A DNA stretch of 64,000 bases, taken from the NCBI RefSeq assembly GCF_009827635.1, contig NZ_WTYW01000004.1:93611-157610 (forward strand), read 5' to 3'. Each line of letters begins with the position of its first letter. Position 1 is the first letter of the stretch. Of the stretch, positions 61,283 to 64,000 are shown piece by piece. Source of the stretch: Parapontixanthobacter aurantiacus (GTDB taxonomy: Bacteria > Pseudomonadota > Alphaproteobacteria > Sphingomonadales > Sphingomonadaceae). Position numbers and translations under genes: made by a program. The notes below the pieces were generated by a model. It saw only the letters and a program-made list of their open reading frames with translations, had not been told where the DNA came from and did not search any database.

Positions 61283-61750
61283 TCAGAGAATGTAGCGCAT
61301 CCTGATCGGCATCTGCTTGTTGCCGCGATCAAGTTCGAACGCCGCTTCCTCGAATTTGGGCGGGCCGAAACGAACCTTCGCATCGCGCGAAAAGCCAAAA
61401 CCTTCGGTCGGAATCATCGTAATGGCGCGGTCCGCCTTGCCGTTGTCGTTTTCGTCATGCAGCACCGCGATGGCATAGCGGCCCGCGGCAACGCCCTTGA
61501 ACCAGAAGTCCGCCCTCTCGCCGGCATCGACGACCTTGCGCAGGGCGGCAGGGTCCTTGTCGCATTTGGGGAAGGCTTCCGGGCGCGCGGTCAGGCAGGC
61601 CCGGACGACACCGTCATGCGAGCGCAGGTCGGTGATCGATACATGAATGCCACCGCTTTCCTTTGCCGGTGCCGTCGCGCCGGTCAGCATCGTCAGCGAC
61701 AGGGCGGCAAGGCCCAGCGAAAATCCCGTATTCAAGCGCATTCCGATCAT
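61283..61750 (-). CDS. DUF2141 family secreted protein
   Basis: The 155-residue product has a signal peptide (residues 1-28, ending LTGATAPA) and a DUF2141 domain: IHVSITDLRSHDGVVRACLT, then DFWFKGVAAGRYAIAVLHDE and NDNGKADRAITMIPTEGFGF. Two cysteines (RACLT, FPKCDKD) may be bridged. The family is beta-sandwich and extracytoplasmic with unknown role. ATG 61750 and ATG 61741 are both possible. It follows the sterol desaturase-like gene by 11 bases, a pairing I have seen in other sphingomonad-type gene sets. Confidence 0.87.
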   Translation of the reverse strand: MIGMRLNTGFSLGLAALSLTMLTGATAPAKESGGIHVSITDLRSHDGVVRACLTARPEAFPKCDKDPAALRKVVDAGERADFWFKGVAAGRYAIAVLHDENDNGKADRAITMIPTEGFGFSRDAKVRFGPPKFEEAAFELDRGNKQMPIRMRYIL

Positions 61751-61761
61751 TCCCTCCGAAG

Positions 61762-62478
61762 TCAGATTTTGCCGGACAACCCCTTGTCCGTGCCGCACAG
61801 GCGATCCCAGATGCGGAAATATAGGCCATAATTGCAAAGATATTGTTCATGATGACGCTGATGGTGGCTCGCGGTGATGAACCAGCTTCCCATACGCGAA
61901 CGGACGAAGCGCCGCGGGAAGATTTCCCAGCCCATGTGGTTCGTCACGCCCATGACGGTCATGACCAAAAGAACGAGGCCGAGGACCGCGATATGGATGG
62001 GGATGATGAAGACGAGCAGCGGAATGACGATCGCCCCGGTCAAAGCCTCGCTCGGATGAAAGCTCATAGCCGCCCAGGCCGTTGGCGGACGACTGGCGTG
62101 ATGAACGGCGTGCATTCGCTTGAACAGGCGCGGGTCGTGCATCGCGCGATGCGTCCAGTAGAACCACGTATCGTGAAGAAACAGGTAAGCCAGCAAAGAA
62201 ACCGGCGCATACCAGAATGGATAGGCGGACCAGTCGGAATAGATCTGCGTCCAGCCGCGTTCTTCCCAACCCCATGCGACGATACCGGCTGGCACCCCGT
62301 AGATCAGTGCCGCCAGCAGCGACCACCGGATTTCCCGGCCGATCTGGTTTTTGAGGGCGGCATGGCGGCCCGGTATCTTCCGCTCCGTCGCCCACGCGAA
62401 GAAACCGCTCGTCAGCGCGTAACGCAGCGCGACAATCGCGCTCATGGCAAGAGCGGAGACGAGGATTCCGAAAAACAT
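61762..62478 (-). CDS. Sterol desaturase / fatty acid hydroxylase family protein
   Basis: The 238-residue membrane protein has the diiron histidine boxes of the superfamily: HDTWFYWTHRAMH at about residues 102-114, HAVHHAS at about 123-129, and HHQRHHEQY at about 209-217. Four hydrophobic helices surround them. It hydroxylates or desaturates a lipid, sterol or carotenoid using oxygen; sphingomonad members include carotenoid hydroxylases, but this one is closest to fatty acid hydroxylase-type proteins by motif spacing. The substrate is not known. It is in line with the DUF2141 gene. Confidence 0.9.
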   Translation of the reverse strand: MFFGILVSALAMSAIVALRYALTSGFFAWATERKIPGRHAALKNQIGREIRWSLLAALIYGVPAGIVAWGWEERGWTQIYSDWSAYPFWYAPVSLLAYLFLHDTWFYWTHRAMHDPRLFKRMHAVHHASRPPTAWAAMSFHPSEALTGAIVIPLLVFIIPIHIAVLGLVLLVMTVMGVTNHMGWEIFPRRFVRSRMGSWFITASHHQRHHEQYLCNYGLYFRIWDRLCGTDKGLSGKI

Positions 62479-62611
62479 TCGCCGAGACTATCGCGCGGCG
62501 ACTGACATTACGATGAAAAATCTCGACATTCTTGTCCGTCTGGCGATGCGCGTTGCATCGCGGAAACAGTCGATGTCGCGAGTTGATTCTGAATCCGCCG
62601 TCGTCGGGCAG

Positions 62612-63154
62612 CTATTCCCCAGTTCCCCACTGGGCGCATTCCTCGTCCTCCGCCTGACAGAGCCGCCTCATGGCGACGCGCGCCAACCGCTCGACTTCCA
62701 CCTTGCGCCGAGCCGCGGCCAACGGGTCCGACGCGGCAGGCCGAACGATCTCGGCATCGTAGGCGTCGCCGACGATGACCCCGCACCGCTCCGGAAGATA
62801 GGCCTCGGTATCGAGCACCGAGCGGTCGAGATGCGGCGCGATCCCCCAATAGAACCGGTCGCAATGATCGAGATAGTCGGGCCATTTGCCATCACCCAGC
62901 AGGTCGCCGCGTTGCACCTTGATCTCGACGATCACGACGCGCCCCTTGTCGTCGATACCCATCAGATCCGCTCGTCGTCCGTTGCGCAGCGGCATCTCGG
63001 CAAGGCACCAGATGCCGTTGCGCGCGAACAACCGCTTGATTCCCCTCGCCACGGCAAGCGCGTCGCAAACGCCAGGATCGACCGACGTGCAATCGCCCTT
63101 GTCCCAGCTGCTGGACGAATCGGCGAGAAGGGCGGCGGACGCTTTGTTCGACAT
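62612..63154 (-). CDS. mmcB: DNA repair protein MmcB family
   Basis: The 180-residue product has the MmcB pattern: ALAVARGIKRLFARNGIWCL and GRRADLMGIDDKGRVVIVEI, followed by KVQRGDLLGDGKWPDYLDHC and DRFYWGIAPHLDRSVLD. The Asp-x(n)-Glu-x-Lys order in DLMGIDDKGRVVIVEIK is that of PD-(D/E)xK nucleases. In Caulobacter MmcB is part of the SOS response and DNA crosslink repair. Typical length. It has no obvious LexA box in the short upstream region by eye. The following gene is unrelated. Confidence 0.92.
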   Translation of the reverse strand: MSNKASAALLADSSSSWDKGDCTSVDPGVCDALAVARGIKRLFARNGIWCLAEMPLRNGRRADLMGIDDKGRVVIVEIKVQRGDLLGDGKWPDYLDHCDRFYWGIAPHLDRSVLDTEAYLPERCGVIVGDAYDAEIVRPAASDPLAAARRKVEVERLARVAMRRLCQAEDEECAQWGTGE

Positions 63155-63250
63155 GCCTGCTTGCTGGAACAGAAAGGGAACTTCGTCAACCGGCCAATCG
63201 GAAGTCGACGACGATTATCGGGAGAAGCTTACATCCTGCCGAGCCTACGC

Positions 63251-63649
63251 TCAGACAGTCAGGCGGATGCCGCACAACCTTATCAGCGAATCGTGCGCGC
63301 GGGTAAGTTCGCCGAACAAGGCCCGCGCGGCGACGCGAGTTTCCCGGCCTTCCGAGCGCACCGCCTGCAAAGCGCGCAGTCCCGGTTCGAGCGCGGCGGC
63401 GCAATCGCTGATCATAAATGAGGCGAGGCGTAGATTTTCGCCCGCGCGAAAAGACGCGAAGTCCGGAGTATCCATCAGCACGTCGGATATATCGTCATCG
63501 TCGATCGCGCCGAATTCGGCGAGTACCATGGCCGCTTCGCGAATGGCGCTCCAATGGCTCGCCAAACGCTCCTCGATCGCCGCGAGGCCGGTCGCCGTGT
63601 CCGGTTCTTGGGCAAGAGCCACGGCCATATTGTCGGAAGATGCTGCCAT
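63251..63649 (-). CDS. Unknown helical protein
   Basis: The 132-residue product from ATG 63649 is entirely helical: [20 protein letters not shown], then [20 protein letters not shown] and a C-terminal helix with [18 protein letters not shown]. There is no signal peptide. I do not recognise a family. The in-frame extension back to 63928 crosses the tRNA gene and is therefore excluded. The gene lies between mmcB and tRNA-Arg. Confidence 0.65.
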   Translation of the reverse strand: MAASSDNMAVALAQEPDTATGLAAIEERLASHWSAIREAAMVLAEFGAIDDDDISDVLMDTPDFASFRAGENLRLASFMISDCAAALEPGLRALQAVRSEGRETRVAARALFGELTRAHDSLIRLCGIRLTV

Positions 63650-63775
63650 AGGAAAAGGCGCTATAGCCGCAGAAACTTGCCAAAAGCATAAGACCCAAAC
63701 GAGGCGCCGAGCGGTCGCGCGATAAGAGGCTGGCGCGCCGTTCGAAGGCTTGCTAGGGCGCAGAACGCTTTTCGT

Positions 63776-63852
<77 letters not shown>

Positions 63853-64000
63853 TTCTCCAAAAATCGTTGGAAACACAGCATCTTAAGGACGCTCGTGGCT
63901 CGACGTGTAGCACAAGTGTGTCACACAAGACCCCCTCTCAGGACGCTCTAAACGATTGTTCTGATGGAGCATTCTCGACAATTACGTGTGACACGAGGGT

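Overview
The window is a stretch of GC-rich alphaproteobacterial chromosome. It is most likely from order Sphingomonadales, and probably family Erythrobacteraceae. The reasons are the PopZ-like protein next to pcm-tolC, the long-form HPF next to ptsN, the fused ThiS-ThiG, the MmcB, DUF1491, DUF2093 and UrcA families, an Rrf2-led suf operon and a trehalose cluster with a GH15 enzyme. The family assignment is an inference from gene content. Nearly every base is in genes, ATGA/TGATG overlaps are common, and I see no insertion sequence, prophage or CRISPR array.

Layout. 0-5.4 kb: the end of dnaQ, then hpf, ptsN, a thioesterase, DUF1491 and a cell-wall hydrolase, with xth, erpA and a CBS protein on the other strand. 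5.4-10.9 kb: a minus-strand run of a 36-codon ORF, pcm, tolC, popZ, an S9 peptidase and a ferredoxin. 10.9-19.4 kb: fumarase, a LytS/LytTR pair, an unknown gene, thiS-thiG and a MerC protein behind a near-perfect Zur box, then heme A synthase and rplM-rpsI. 19.4-32.1 kb: a phosphoesterase and lipid kinase, UrcA, an acyl-CoA ligase, gamma-glutamyltransferase, pyrD, a DUF885 peptidase, a PfkB kinase and EI24. 32.1-39.3 kb: the suf iron-sulfur assembly operon (Rrf2 regulator, sufB, C, D, S, T, A) carrying four non-suf genes, one of them a previously uncalled 31-residue membrane miniprotein. 39.4-43.4 kb: otsB, GH15 and otsA for trehalose. 43.4-51.2 kb: purD, divergent xseA with DUF2093, an M23 lipoprotein and a phytase-like protein, then rpmB, tadA and RNase T2. 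51.2-64 kb: nadC, a second LytTR/LytS pair, an HD-domain protein with the residues of diiron oxygenases, envelope proteases and a DsbA-like protein, an APP1-type phosphatase, a long acidic PAS-like protein, DUF2141 with a fatty-acid-hydroxylase-type protein, mmcB and tRNA-Arg(CCG).

Most of this is core metabolism and envelope maintenance. The points worth a second look are the Zur-controlled MerC protein, the passenger genes and miniprotein in the suf operon, the small ORF coupled to pcm, the orphan hairpin in the only gene-free stretch over 300 bases (27579-27940), the long acidic extension of ribosomal protein S9 and the HD-type putative oxygenase. I did not find an obvious unknown defence or mobile system.
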